Counted from the first letter of the stretch, positions 50,841 to 62,530 are shown. The stretch is DNA of 64,000 bases from Homarus americanus (GCF_018991925.1 NW_024724368.1:3128742-3192741), one strand, 5' to 3'. The notes: generated by a model from the sequence alone, not told the origin. Numbers and translations are program-made.

Positions 50841-52730
50841 TATAACACATACTATAATCTACATCCTCCTCTCCCCCCCTGTTGTCATGTATCAGGCCCC
50901 TCACCGCTATGCGTCCCTGGAAGTTCCGGCAGGAGGCGCCCTGACAGGTGTGGCGGTAACCACCTGTCACGAGCCACTACCTATCCTGACGGCGACGCCC
51001 AACTTTACCACCACCTTCCCTCCCTCCTTCCCTCACCTACTGCTCCACTACCTCCCTACATCCCTTACCTTTCCTACCTGGTCATTTTCCATCTTGTCCT
51101 TCCTTCCTTCCTTCCTTCCTTCCTCTCTGATCATAACTAAACTTCCTTCTCTACTTCATTTCCTCCCCTTCCTGCTTCCTTTCATTCCTTTCTTTGTCTT
51201 CCCCTTCCTTCCCTCCTCCTCCCTCCCTCTCTTCTTCATCCTGTGGTCATTGCAACACTCTGAGGAATTCTACACCTGGTCACTGCTCAGGTAAAAGGGA
51301 CTAATTGCCCCTCGGTCTTTAAACCCATCGACAGTGACCGTGAGTTGTGTGTTTTGTCGTTCCAGCTTCAGCAACAGTGATCCCTTGTTATATCCGGGTT
51401 GTATTAGGAACGTTAGGTGTCTTATGGCCAGATGATGATGGTGGTGGTAGATGGTGGTGGTGGTGGTAGGTGTTGATGATGATGGTTGATGATGATGATA
51501 ATGATAAAATACTAAATATAATGTACATACACATTACAGTTTGGAAAGATTTTAATCAATTGGCTTTTTAAGAATTTTTTCCGTTTCTCCCTTTTTTTGT
51601 CACTAAACAATTTTTTACTATTATTTGACGATTTTTTCCCATTGCTGTTATCAGAATTTTTTCCCTGCGACGTTTATAAAGATCTTTTTTTTCCGACGTT
51701 CTTTTAAGGCGAGTAAAGGAAGGAAGGAAGGAAAGAATGATTTAAGAGAATGTTATATAAGAACACTGGAACGGGGGTTTGAACACAGAAGAACGCTCCC
51801 CCTCCCCCCTCCCCTTCTCCCTCCCTTCTCCCCCCTCCCCCCATAAAGGTGATGGGGGTAGGCTATGGCGGGTGAGAGGACCAAAACAATGGCTCACGGT
51901 TGGCGCTTCTGGCTCTCGAGTAGCCAAGGACAATTACTGTACCAAGGGCTTCCTCCTCCTGCCGATGGTGACGCTCTTCCCTCACGCCTTCCAAGACCCT
52001 GGTTGTCTAGAGATGATGATATATTTTCTTCTTGATGTTTGATATTGAACTGTCTCTTCTCTCTTCTCTCTTTATCTCTTTATCTTTTCATTTTCTCTCT
52101 CTATCTTTATCTATTTCTCTCTCTCTCTCTATCTATCTTGTACTACTAGAAAATTTCGGCTGGGTTAAAGATGCTAGTGTTGGGAGGAGGAACTAGCTAG
52201 CCAGGATAGAAGTACTTTGTGTTAGAGAGAAACGATTGATTGATTGATGATTGGCGTGATTGATCGATTGATTGTGGTAATTGTATCCCTGGCGACGCAA
52301 CAACTTAGGTCATGTCGCCGAGAGAGGGGACGTACAGTCACATGAGGGGGGTGGGGGGGCACTTGGCCCTGGGGGTGAGGGAAGGTCACCTGAGCCTCAT
52401 TACAGCCTGGCGTACCTGCACCTAGCAACTGATAGGCATCTATTATGGGGCAGGTCACCGGTTGCTTCCCTGCGGCTGTTGCAATGACCTTTCCTGACCT
52501 TGTTCCTCTACCTACCTACCTACCTGCCCCGCCTCTCGCTCCCTCACCTGTCTTTGATTGTTGTCTTTATTTGTCTGTTTGTCTTGTGGTGTCTTTTGTT
52601 ACGTCTTCTCACACATAACGTTGCCTCCTCTTAGTCTTAATACCTGCCTCACATGTATCCTTAGGTATTGGTAACTTTTTGTTTTCATTACTGCTCTCAG
52701 ACGCACCACAACACTGAAGGTCTTTTGTGG
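50841..52730. other. Pyrimidine-rich sequence with weak open frames
   Basis: A stretch at 50896-51000 (APHRYASLEVPAGGALTGVA in one frame) follows a possible acceptor ATGTATCAG but decays into CTTC repeats. A second open stretch at 51779-52042 is mostly Pro/Ser. Neither is recognised. CTTC and TCTC tracts occur at 51.1 and 52.07-52.14 kb. Confidence 0.3.
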
Positions 52731-52827
52731 TCCTTGGGAGGATTCGAACCAGTGCCTCCAATTTGCAGCGTGGAGTGCATTAGCGTTAGCAACACCCACA
52801 CCGGTGACTCGCCAGGCAGTCCAAGAA
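52731..52827 (-). mobile_element. tRNA-derived SINE-like relic (class II tRNA-like)
   Basis: On the minus strand TTCTTGG (52827-52821) can pair with CCAAGGA (52737-52731) as an acceptor stem. An exact box B, GGTTCGAATCC, is at 52750-52740, and a box-A-like CTGGCGAGTCACCGG follows the 5' strand. A TTGCTAA loop resembling the tRNA-Ser(GCU) anticodon loop and a long variable-arm-like ACTCCA...TTGGAG hairpin suggest a serine-type ancestor. Stems carry mismatches, so this is a tRNA-derived relic and not a functional tRNA. Confidence 0.4.
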
Positions 52828-53189
52828 CTACACCGTGTGTCCTGGCGTGAAGGTCATCACCTCTTGTGTTATAACTGCGTGTTCTGCTGGTGCTCACGCC
52901 GCTGTATCCTAACTCTCGCCCCTGTAGTATGATATCGTGCTGTTCTTGTCGACCATCGCTTTATTCGTTGCGCTTCAGGCCAGGCATTTGTTTATCCTGG
53001 AATTCGTACCCCCTCTCCCTCTCCCTTCTCTCCTCTCTCCTCCCTCCCCCTCTGCCTCGACCTTCATTAACTCAGGGAATTACAGTCTGATTCAACTGAA
53101 GTCACTTTCCGGTTAAGGTGACTCAGTGATTCCCGACCTTCCTGCTTGATGATGTCCCTGACCGTCTCTATGAAGGGACCCGCCCCTGA
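52828..53189. other. Sequence without recognised genes
   Basis: Pyrimidine-rich, with CTCC runs near 53.02-53.05 kb. Confidence 0.4.
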
Positions 53190-53335
53190 CTCACCACCAC
53201 CACCTGTCCTGCCATCATCACTACCACCACCACTGTCCTGCCATCATCACTACCACCACCACCACCTGTCCTGCCATCATCACTACCACCACCACCTGTC
53301 CCATCATTACCATCACCTGTACTGTCACCACACCA
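53190..53335 (+). repeat. CCA/CAT-rich minisatellite
   Basis: Three to four imperfect copies of a unit with CCACCTGTCCTGCCATCATC; C-rich on the plus strand. Confidence 0.9.
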
Positions 53336-53416
53336 TCACAAACTTACACCAGCGGAGGAATATTTCATACCCTGTAAAACTCTAACACCAGGAGGTAGAA
53401 ACACAAATAGATCTTC

Positions 53417-53418
<2 letters not shown>

Positions 53419-53466
<48 letters not shown>
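53419..53466 (+). repeat. (GA)n microsatellite
   Basis: 24 GA units. Confidence 0.98.
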
Positions 53467-53468
<2 letters not shown>

Positions 53469-53831
53469 TTGAAATTTGGACAAGAAAAATTTTTCACATG
53501 TACGTCGTTGAAGACACAGACAGACAGATCTCCAAAAAGGTCAGAAAATTGTACCCCCCTAAAAATTAACACCTGCAGCCTATTTAGTAACCCATGGAGG
53601 AAGGAGATGAACTGAACAGAGCAGCATCGGGGCAAGGAACAAATGACGACCTGTTGATTTTGTTTCTGAGAGTTTATTCACAGTACATCCTTATATAGAT
53701 GAACTTTGGGGAACCACTGGATATTTTTTATTTAAGATAATGAGATCAGGAAGGAACTTAATAACGTCAGGGTAAACAAACTCGGAGATATAGTCAGATA
53801 TCTGGTTACTTACCCATCGTGGTGAATGTCA

Positions 53832-53833
<2 letters not shown>

Positions 53834-53871
<38 letters not shown>
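53834..53871 (+). repeat. (GT)n microsatellite
   Basis: About 19 GT units. Confidence 0.97.
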
Positions 53872-53873
<2 letters not shown>

Positions 53874-54130
53874 ATATGTTTCAGTACTGATGACTAAACA
53901 GTTGCCACCATTAGCGTGACGGTGCAGTGGTGACGCAAGTATATAGGGTGACAGGAGATTGGCTTGTGTCAGCAGTGAGGTGACGACACACACCAGGCAG
54001 TGAGTGTGACGCCCCTGCTGCTGCCTGCTCCTGCTCCTGCTGGTGGTGGCAGGGACGGAGGAGGGGGAGGGGTTTTGGTGGTGCAGGATGACGGGGTGGG
54101 GAAGAGGGGGTGGTGTGTTGCGTTATGATC

Positions 54131-54225
54131 ACTACTACCACCATCACTACACCACTACTACCACCATCACCACCACTACTACCACCATCACCACCACTAC
54201 TACCACCATCACCACTACTACACCA
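54131..54225 (+). repeat. CCA/TCA/CTA trinucleotide-rich repeat
   Basis: Imperfect 21-bp units of ACCACCATCACCACCACTAC type. Confidence 0.9.
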
Positions 54226-54529
54226 TCCATCACCGCCACCACCACTATCACCTGTATCAGTTCACTTTCATACCTGTGGATAATAATTAACTCACCTGTC
54301 AGTACCTGTTATTACTCTTACTCAGGTGTGTTAGGTAACTTGGAGGTTATTGTTACAGGTTAATTACTCAGGTGTTGGTCAAATTGTAGTTTTTTAATTA
54401 CCTGTGTTAATTGCTTGTGTTAATTACCTGCTGTTATGGGGTGTGGGGGGGGTTGAGTTGCTGTATATTTTTGTATTTCCTGCGTCCGTTTTGCGTATTG
54501 CGTGGGTGTTGTATACTCAAACTGGGTGT

Positions 54530-55455
54530 AGTAGAATGTACGTTGGGTGTAGGATGGGTGTACATTTACTGGATGTAGGTTAGATGGTAGTGAAGCGTGT
54601 TGTGTAGTATGTTAAGGTGTAGGCTGGATGTAGTAGGCTAGGTGAAGACTAGGTGTGTAGGCTAGGTGCAGACTGTGTAGGCTAGGGTAGACTGGGTAGG
54701 TACAGGGCGCAGACTGGGTGTAGTAGGCGAGGTGTAGACTGGGTGTAGTAGGCTAGGGTGTAGACTGGGTGTAGTAGGCTAGGGTGTGACTGGCAGGCCA
54801 GACTGGGTGTAGGTAGGGTGTAGACTGGGTGTGGGTGGGCACTGTAGGCCAGGCGCAGACTGGAGCAGGCGAGGGTGACTGGTAGGCTGGGTGTAGGTAG
54901 GTAGGGCTAGTGCAGACTGGGTGTAGTAGGCTAGGTGTAGACTGTGGTAGCTGGGTAGGTAGGCAGACTGGGTAGTGGTGCAGTAGACTGGGTAGGTAGG
55001 AGAGACTGGGGCAGAGACTGGGTGTAGTAGGCTAGGGCGTAGACTGGTGTAGCAGGCGAGGGTGAGACTGGGTGGTAGGCTGGGTGTAGGTAGGGTGTAG
55101 TAGGCTGAGGGCGTAGACTGGTGGTAGGCTAGGGGTGTAGACTGGGTGTGGTAGGCTGGGTGTAGGTAGGGGTGGGGCAGGCTAGGTGTAGACTGTAGGC
55201 TGGGTGGTGTAGGCAGACTGGGTGTAGTAGGCTAGGTGTAGACTGGGTGTAGGTGGGGTGTAGACTGGGTGTAGTAGGCAAGACTGGGTGTAGAAAATAG
55301 GGGTGTAGACTTGGTGTAGTAGGCTAGGGTGTAGACTGGGGTGTAGGTAGGGTGTAGACTGGGTGTAGAAGGCTAGGGTGTAGACTGGGTGTAGAGTTAG
55401 GTGTAGACTGGGTGTAGTAGGTAGGTGTAGACTGGGTGTAGGTAGGGTGTCATCC
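54530..55455 (+). repeat. Degenerate 25-30-bp G-rich minisatellite, about 0.9 kb
   Basis: Units built from GGTGTAGACTGGGTGTAGTA and GGCTAGG with heavy deletion, the most eroded array in the window. Some eroded units hint at assembly error. Confidence 0.92.
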
Positions 55456-55683
55456 ACGTCCACCACTATTAACGTTCACAGGCCACAACCCATCCGACCC
55501 TTTGAGGTAAAAACGTTCACGCAGGTACATGATTAACGCACACAGTGTACGTGGTCATGTGCGTAATATTTTTATATGGTGTGCAACGAGTATATTCTTT
55601 TGGTGTGTGTGTGTGTGTGTGTTAGCGGGTGCTGTAAGGACATGTATTCTCTATTCTGTTCCACTTAAATACATATATATGTA

Positions 55684-55812
55684 TTATGAAACTAAGTACC
55701 GTACGTATTATGAAACACTAAACTGCGTACGCATTATGAAACACTAAGTACCGTACGTATCATGAAACACTAAGTACCGTACGTATCATGAAACACTAAG
55801 TACCGTACGTAA
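55684..55812 (+). repeat. 26-bp tandem repeat with palindromic core
   Basis: Five copies of a unit containing AAGTACCGTACGTATCATGA, spaced 26 bases (55745, 55771, 55797). The core TACGTA is palindromic. Confidence 0.92.
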
Positions 55813-55999
55813 GCATAAGTGTTAAGGTAATTATAAGCACACATGATACGTAACTAAACCATGTGTCACTTGAGGGGAAAATACTTTGCATGTGTCCGTG
55901 ATGTCAGCGTGTGGTGGTGGTGGCGGCGGTGGTGTTTTGACTGGTGTGGTGGTATAGTGCTGATGTGTGAAGGTCGCCAGGCACTAGTAAACCTTGGCA
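55813..55999. other. Short non-repetitive spacer
   Basis: No feature recognised beyond GGTGGTGGC trinucleotide runs. Confidence 0.4.
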
Positions 56000-56440
56000 T
56001 GTGGGGAGGGGTGTGTGTGTGGGTAGGGGGGGGTGTTTGTGTGTGGGAGGTGTGAGTGTATGTGGGGAGGGGTTTGAGTAGTTTGTGGGAGGGGTGAGGT
56101 ATGTGGGAGGGTTTGAGTGTATGTGGGGAGGGGGAGGTATATGGGAGGGGTTTGAGGTGGGGAAGGGTTTGAGTGTTAGGGGAGGGGTTTGAGTGTAGGG
56201 AGGTGTGAGTGTAGGGGAGGGGTTTGAGGTATGGGAGGGTTTGAGGTATGGGAGGGGTGGAGTGAGGGAGGTGAGGTATGTGAGTGTGAGTGGGGTATGG
56301 GAGGGGTGTGGAGGTATGGGAGGGTTTGAGGTTAGGGAGGGTTTTGAGGTATGTGGGAGGGGTTTGAGGTATGTGGGAGGGTTTGGAGTGTATGTGGGAG
56401 GGCTTTGGAGTGCATGTGGGAGGGTGAGTGTTTGTGTGTG
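56000..56440 (+). repeat. About 20-bp G-rich minisatellite
   Basis: Units close to GTATGTGGGAGGGGTTTGAG with deletions; frequent GGGG runs. Confidence 0.92.
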
Positions 56441-56714
56441 TGGTAGTTAATTTTCAGATAGATTAGATAAGAATGTTTACACTCTCAAGTTTCTCTCTTT
56501 TTCTGCCAATACATCATGCAGGGATAGCAACTGCTTATGTGTTCACTCTTAAAAATGATAAATAACTGTTAGGTCAGTGTTGTTTTGCGCACGAAGACGA
56601 AAATAAATGATTAAATAAAATTTGCAGATGTAAAACAAAGATCTTTGTTGTTGTTGTTTCTTAAGGTTATATTTAGTTGTTTAAGCTTATGGAGAATTAT
56701 TAAGGCCAAGCTGA

Positions 56715-56960
56715 AGGTGTGGGCGTAGAATGGCGTCAAGTTGTGATGTGTCAAGCTGAGAGAGTGGGCGTCAAACTGGGTGTAAGGTCAAGTTGAGGTA
56801 AGGCTGTTGGGTGTGGGCGTAGAGGGTGCTGTTGTGGGTTGTAGAGTGGATGTCAAGCTGAGGGTGTGGGTATAGAGGGCGTTAGGCTGGTGGTCTGTGT
56901 CAAGCTGGGTGTGGGGCGGTAAGTTGTGGGTGTCGAGCTGGGGGTGGGGTGGCATTGTGG
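56715..56960 (+). repeat. Degenerate G-rich tandem repeat
   Basis: Diverged units with GGGTGTGGGCGTAGAGGG and GTCAAGCTGAG. It ends just before the strand switch to C-rich sequence. Confidence 0.75.
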
Positions 56961-57089
56961 GCGCCGTTGGGGTGGTGTAGTGGGGCGTGGTGAAGTACTC
57001 CCGCGAAAGGACCACCATGACAGCACTTCCGGTCTTCCCCCACGAGACCCCTTCCGAGGCGCCAAGGAGTCAGGTCTCCCTCACCCTTA

Positions 57090-58500
57090 ACCTCTCCCCC
57101 CAACAGCCAGATCTCTCCCCACCCTTAACCTCCCCCAACAGCCAGGTCTCTACCACCCCAACTCCCCCAACAGCCAGAGAGATCTCTCCCCACCATTAAC
57201 CTCCCCAACAGCCAGGTCTCTCCCCACCCTTAACCTCCCCCCAACAGTCAGGTCTCTCCCCACCCCTTAACCTCCCCCAACAGCCAGATCTCTCCCACCA
57301 TTAACCTCCTCCCCAACAGCCAGGTCTTCCCACCCTTAACTCCTCCCCCCCAACAGCCAGATTCTCCTCACCATTAACCTCCCTAACAGCTGGTGGTCTC
57401 TCCCCACCCTTAACCTCCCCAACAGTCAGGTCTCTCCCCACCCTTAACCTCCCCCAACAGCCAGATCTTCCCCACCATTAACCTCCCAACAGCCAGGTCT
57501 CTCCCCACCCTTAACCTCCCCCAACAGCCAGGTCTCTCCCCACCCTTAATCCTCCCCAACAGCCAGGTCTCCCTTCCACCCCAACCTCCCCCAACAGCCA
57601 GGTCTCTCCCCACCCTTAACCTCCCCCCAACAGCCAGAGATCTCCCCACCATTAACTCCCCAACAGCCAGGTCTCCCCACCCTAACCTCCCCCAACAGCC
57701 AGGTCTCTCCCCACCCTTAACCTCCCCCCCACAGCCAGGCCTCTCCCCACCCTTAACCTCTCCCCAACAGCCAGGTCTCCCCACCCTTAACCTCCCCCAA
57801 CAGTCAGGTCTCCCACCCTTAACCTCCCCAACAGCCAGATCTCTCTCCCCACCCTTAACCCTCCCAACAGTCAGGTCTCTCCCCACCCTTAACCTCCCAA
57901 CAGCTGATCTCTCCCCACCCTTAACCTCCCAACAGCCAGGTCTTCCCCACCTCTTAACTCCTCCCCCAACAGCCAGGTCTTCCCACCCTTAACCTCCCCC
58001 CAACAGCTGTAGGTCTCTCCTCACCCTAACTCCTCCCCAACAGCGCCAGGTCTCCCCACCCTTAATCCCTCCTCCCCCAACAGCCAGGTCTCCCCACCCT
58101 TAACCTCCCCCAACAGCCAGGTCTCCTCACCCTTAACCTCCCCAACAGCCAGGTCTCCTCCCCACCCTGAAATCTCCTCCCCAACAGCCTGGTCTTCCCA
58201 CCCTTAACCTCCCCAACAGCCAGGTCTCCCACCCTTAACCTCCCAACAGCCGAGATCTCTCCCACCCTAACCTCCCCCAACAGCCAGGTCTCCCCACCCT
58301 TAACCTCCCCCCCAACAGCCTGGTCTCCCCACCCTTAACCTCCCCCCAACAGCCAGGTCTTCCCCACCCTAAACCTCCCCCCCAACAGCCAGGTTCTCCC
58401 CACCTTAACTTCCCCCAACAGCCAGGTCTCCCCACCTCTTAACCTCCCCAACAGCCTGGTCTCTCTCACCCTTAACCTCCCCCAACAGTCAGGTCTCTCC
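57090..58500 (+). repeat. About 36-bp C-rich minisatellite, 1.4 kb, splice-site-like units
   Basis: About 39 copies, with small indels, of a unit made of CCCACCCTTAACCTCCCCC and AACAGCCAGGTCTCTCC. Each unit holds in order CTTAAC (branch-point-like), a pyrimidine tract, AACAG and CCAG (acceptor-like), and CAG/GT (donor-like). Open minus-strand frames (RVGRPGCWGEVKGGE-type) are artefacts. Confidence 0.95.
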
Positions 58501-58567
58501 CCATTACAAGACTTTAAATAGTGGTACGTATTATTCTTGTTTACACGGTGAATTGTTCTATGTTATT

Positions 58568-58627
58568 GCCTGTTACCTGCTGTTGCCTGTTACCTGGTGT
58601 TGCCTGTTACCTGGTGTTACTTGTTAC
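58568..58627 (+). repeat. 17-bp tandem repeat
   Basis: Three to four copies of GTTGCCTGTTACCTGGT. Confidence 0.9.
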
Positions 58628-58924
58628 CGTCACGTAGATCTCTTGTTACTTGAAGGGCTGAGTGCGTCACATGGGTAGCAGTGTCTTCCCTGCGGAGGTC
58701 ACTGGTCCGTATATATTAACGCTGGTGTATGGATCTGTCGTCGAGATGAGAGGGACAGGTAGGTCATGCTTCTACCTGTTGTCAATTAGGTTAGGAGGTG
58801 ATTAGTGAGGGCAGGGAGGGAGGGGAGGGGAGGTAGGGGGGGGGGTCTCCTGTCGCCATGGTGCCGTGATGACTAAGAGACATTGACGTGTCCTCTTCGA
58901 TTACAGGTAACATTGTTCACCTTG
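58628..58924. other. Spacer between C-rich arrays
   Basis: Contains a GGGAGGGAGGGGAGGGG purine patch near 58820. No gene seen. Confidence 0.4.
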
Positions 58925-59285
58925 ACCCACCCACCATCCCCACCCTCTACCACCCCCACCACCACACCCACCATCCTTAACCCCCCACCACCACACCCAC
59001 CATCCCAACCACCCCCACCACCACACACCCACCATCCTTAACCCCCACCACCACACCCACCATCCTTAACCACCCCAACCACCACACCCACCATCCCCAA
59101 CCCCCCCCCCACCACCACACCCACCACCATCCCAACCCCCCACCACCACACCCACCATCCTTAACCCCCCACCACCACACCCACCATCCCAACCCCCCCA
59201 CCACCACACCCACCATCCTTAACCCCCCACCATCCTTAACCCCCCCACCACCACACCCACCATCCTAACCCCCACCACCACACCT
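58925..59285 (+). repeat. About 29-bp C-rich minisatellite
   Basis: About twelve copies of a unit with ACCACCACACCCACCATCC and TTAACCCCCC. Confidence 0.95.
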
Positions 59286-59392
59286 GCCTATCTCTGACCC
59301 CCCACCGCCACCGTATCCGCCATGTGAGGGGTGGGGATGGGTGAGGGGCGTGAGGGGGATAAAGGTTTGTAAGAAACTACTGTCCTTTCCTC

Positions 59393-59460
59393 CTCCTCTC
59401 CCCTCCTTCTCTCCCTCTCCCCTCCTTCTCTCCCTCTCCCCTCCTCTCCCCTCCTCCTCC
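59393..59460 (+). repeat. CTCC-rich tract
   Basis: Imperfect 17-bp units of CTCTCCCCTCCTTCTCT type. Confidence 0.85.
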
Positions 59461-59871
59461 GTACGGCAGCCGGCGACACATAATGAGGGCTGTAGGGACG
59501 CTCGGGATGGTATAATCAGGACAGGGCAGGGTGCAATATATTAGTCTCTTATTAAACATTGGGGCCAAATATGAGGTCTATTGGGGAGTCGTTTGTTGTT
59601 GTTGCCAGTCGTTTGTTATTGGGAGTGGACTTTCGAGTGATTTTTTTTAACATGAAATAAAATGTGAAAGCCGAAGCAATTTTGTTTTTAAAATTCTCAA
59701 CAAAATATACCTGGTCTTAACTGGGAGATTACTGGGATTACTGGTGGGTGTACTGGTGATCCCGGTAATTGTGGAGTTACTGGTATTTTTGGATGGTGGG
59801 CAAACGGCTTCTCTCGACACCGGAGCAATGGGTCTAACTTCGGCCAGAAATTCCATTGTATATCTGTGGTG

Positions 59872-59872
<1 letters not shown>

Positions 59873-59911
<39 letters not shown>
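59873..59911 (+). repeat. (CT)n microsatellite
   Basis: About 19 CT units. Confidence 0.97.
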
Positions 59912-59914
<3 letters not shown>

Positions 59915-60773
59915 GTTTACTCTGTGGGAATTTATCTTCTTCTATTTCTTCCTCATTCTTTTTTCAGCTTCTTGCTCTTCCTCTTCAAACATAGGTTGGA
60001 TGGATATATGAGTGACAGGGGTTGGGTGTAAACGGTATTGCCCAGTATGATTCAATAGACCCTCTGCAGTTTCTTCCATTCTTACGTTCTTACTTCTTTC
60101 ATATTTGTTTTTTTTCTGTTTTTTCTTTCTTTTCCTCATTTCTTCATCATCTTTGTTATCTTACTTCTTTCATATTTTTGTTTTGTTTTTTCTTTCCTTT
60201 CCTTATTTCTTCATCATCTTTGTTATTATTACTACTTCTACTATTTACAGGTATTTCCCCTAAAAGGTCGTGACCTCAGGTGATTGTACAGTAAACTAAA
60301 ACAGTATATCCGCCGCCACGTCCAACAATGAAACGCTATCAGCACAATAAGGCCGGCCAACACCCTCCCTCACTCACCCCTCTGCCCTGTCCCTACTTCC
60401 GCTCGTTTTGTTTTTGCCCCGGAAGTGCCTGACGAAGGTGAGAGAGAGGGGGGGAGGAGGAGGAGGAGGGGGTGGTGACAATGGTTCCTCTGCCGACTCT
60501 GTGGAATTAAGGTCGCATTTTCCCATTAATTTGTTGGGACTTTCTACCATACCGGAACCACATCTCGGCACAGATAGATAGATGTCTTTGTTTATATTGT
60601 CCCGTTTTGTGTTGGTGGTACGCTCGCTGGTGGTATAGAGAGGGCGAGTAACGGGGAGTATTTATATATTATACTTGATGTTTACTGCCTTGACTGTGTT
60701 ATGAAAATTTGATATGTTAAGTGTTATGTTATTATGACAGATGGCAAGAACGACATACATACAGACATACCGG

Positions 60774-60806
60774 GTACATACATACATACATACATACATA
60801 CATGCA
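60774..60806 (+). repeat. (TACA)n microsatellite
   Basis: About eight tetranucleotide units. Confidence 0.96.
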
Positions 60807-61374
60807 TACTGATATTGCGTAGTTACTCTATATAAATTACCGTAGTTTGGCGTGATTTGCGGGATGTGGCCAGGTTGTGGCACCATACAGTGTACTTGTC
60901 AGGCGTGAGTGGCTATGCGTCTCACTACACCAGCGATATATCTCCTGTGGTACGTTGTAATGCGGTGGGTCTTGACACATTTATCTAGCAGGTGGACCAA
61001 TGTAGCTATCTGGGGGCTGGCTACTCCTTGTTGGCTATACTAGGGACACTATGCCAACTGTTGTGTGTGTCTGTGTCTTTACCCACGACTAGGGATAACA
61101 TATACCTGTATGGTGGCTTAGATAACTGATGAAGAAAGATAATTTTACAACTATGATACAATATTCTTGGGGAGGTTAGGTTTGGGTTAGGTTAGGTCAG
61201 GTCAGGTCAGGTCCTATTTATCTCTGATGTTCACTACCTCTGCTAGTGGCTATTATTCTGGTACTCTGGGGGGGGATCACCTTGTTATGAGACCAATACC
61301 CCGTGGTATAACTAGTAATCTGGATCATAACTAGTACCCCAGGGCATAACCAGTATCCAGAGGCATGACCATTG

Positions 61375-61592
61375 ACCAGTATCCTGGGGCATCACTAGTA
61401 CTCTGGGGCATCACTAGTACTCTGGGGCATCACTAGTACTCTGGAGCTTCACTAGTACTCTGGAGCATCACTAGTACTCTGGAGCTTCACTAGTACTCTG
61501 GGGCATCACTAGTACTCTGGAGCTTCACTAGTACTCTGGGACATCACTAGTACTCTGGGGCTTCACTAGTACTCTGGGGCATCACTAGTACA
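61375..61592 (+). repeat. 19-bp minisatellite with restriction-palindrome core
   Basis: About eleven copies of ACTAGTACTCTGGGGCATC, varying between GGGGCATC and GGAGCTTC. Overlapping palindromes ACTAGT and AGTACT recur in each unit. Confidence 0.95.
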
Positions 61593-62216
61593 CCCCGAAA
61601 CATGACCTAGTTAGTGACCCTGTAGTAAGAGTTCTTGAGGAGGTGTGACACGGTGTTATGTTACGAGGTCTGGTAGGAAGAAGAGGAAGCACCACCCACA
61701 GTATATGACAGAGCACGGCCCTCACACCTGGGTCCTCCGTGTTGGAATGTCATCACAATATTTAGAAAATGTTTTTGGTGGCGGGAATATATTGTAGTTG
61801 TGTAAGAGTTTGTTGTTGTTATTTTTGCATATTTTTAACATATTTTTTCAAGAGTATTATTATTTTTTCATTTTTTATTGTAGATTTTTTCTTTTTTTTT
61901 CTATTGTTTTTATTACTTGTATTTTTCTTCAAGAGTTTTTTTTGGCAATTTTTTTATTATTAAATATTTCCTCAAGTTGAGTAATAATAGGTATTTTGAA
62001 CCTGGGGTTATTTTACATTATTTCTGTACTAAATCTAAATAAAATCAGTATTATAGATAAAGTTAATACATCTTAGATTTATTAAAGTTTTGGTTAGATT
62101 AGTTTTTTTATTATTTACTAGTTTACCTGTGTCAGTACCTGTGTTATTTTAATCGTGTTTATTTTCACTGTTGTTGTTTGTTTTTTTTTAGTTTATGTTA
62201 AGGCTAGACTAGTTGA
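61593..62216. other. T-rich sequence without genes
   Basis: The long T-rich stretch at 61.80-61.98 kb gives Phe-rich open frames that are composition artefacts. Confidence 0.45.
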
Positions 62217-62295
62217 GGTTAGGTTAGGGTTACATTATATTTGGTTAGGATTAGGTTAGAATAGGTTTGGGTTAGGTTAGATTACGTTAGGGTTG
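62217..62295 (+). repeat. Interstitial TTAGG-like cluster
   Basis: Degenerate GGTTAGG units mixed with TTACATTATATTTGG. Confidence 0.75.
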
Positions 62296-62348
62296 AGTCT
62301 GATCCTGACACTGAATGCTTTTTAATTCTTTTAGACTAAATATTTTTT

Positions 62349-62530
62349 GAGTAAGGAGCCAGGTCGTGGGGGGTGAGGTGCGGGAGAAGGGGGCAGCCAG
62401 GTCATGGAGAAGTTGAGGGGTGGGGGCACCAGGTCGTGGAGAGGGGTGAGGGGTGGGAGGCAGCCAGGTCGTGGAGGGGGATGGGGGGGAAGCCAGCTCG
62501 TGATGGAGGGTGAGGTGGGGGGGAGCAGGA
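62349..62530 (+). repeat. Degenerate G-rich tandem repeat
   Basis: Four to five copies of a unit with AGCCAGGTCGTGGAG followed by a GGGTGAGG-type stretch, about 35-50 bases each. Confidence 0.75.

Larger units (their letters stand above)
59461..61374. other. Sequence without recognised genes
   Basis: T-rich and CTT-rich around 59.94-60.25 kb, an ETS-motif pair at about 60.39-60.43 kb and small arrays (GGTCA, four to five copies, at 61186-61212). Short open frames are low complexity. Confidence 0.35.

Noticed and set aside
50884..51294. Open frame beginning near a possible acceptor (APHRYASLEVPAGG)
   Set aside because: Protein-like for about 35 codons, then Ser/Phe/Pro composition from CTTC repeats. 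It does not join the 36.36-kb exon convincingly.
51779..52042. 87-codon open frame
   Set aside because: Starts in a CCCTCC-rich tract and has no recognisable domain.
57410..57886. Gly/Arg/Trp-rich open frame on the minus strand
   Set aside because: Translation of the C-rich 36-bp array; no domain and no splice context.
61769..61980. Phe/Leu-rich open frames resembling membrane segments
   Set aside because: Produced by T-rich sequence; hydrophobicity follows from composition alone.
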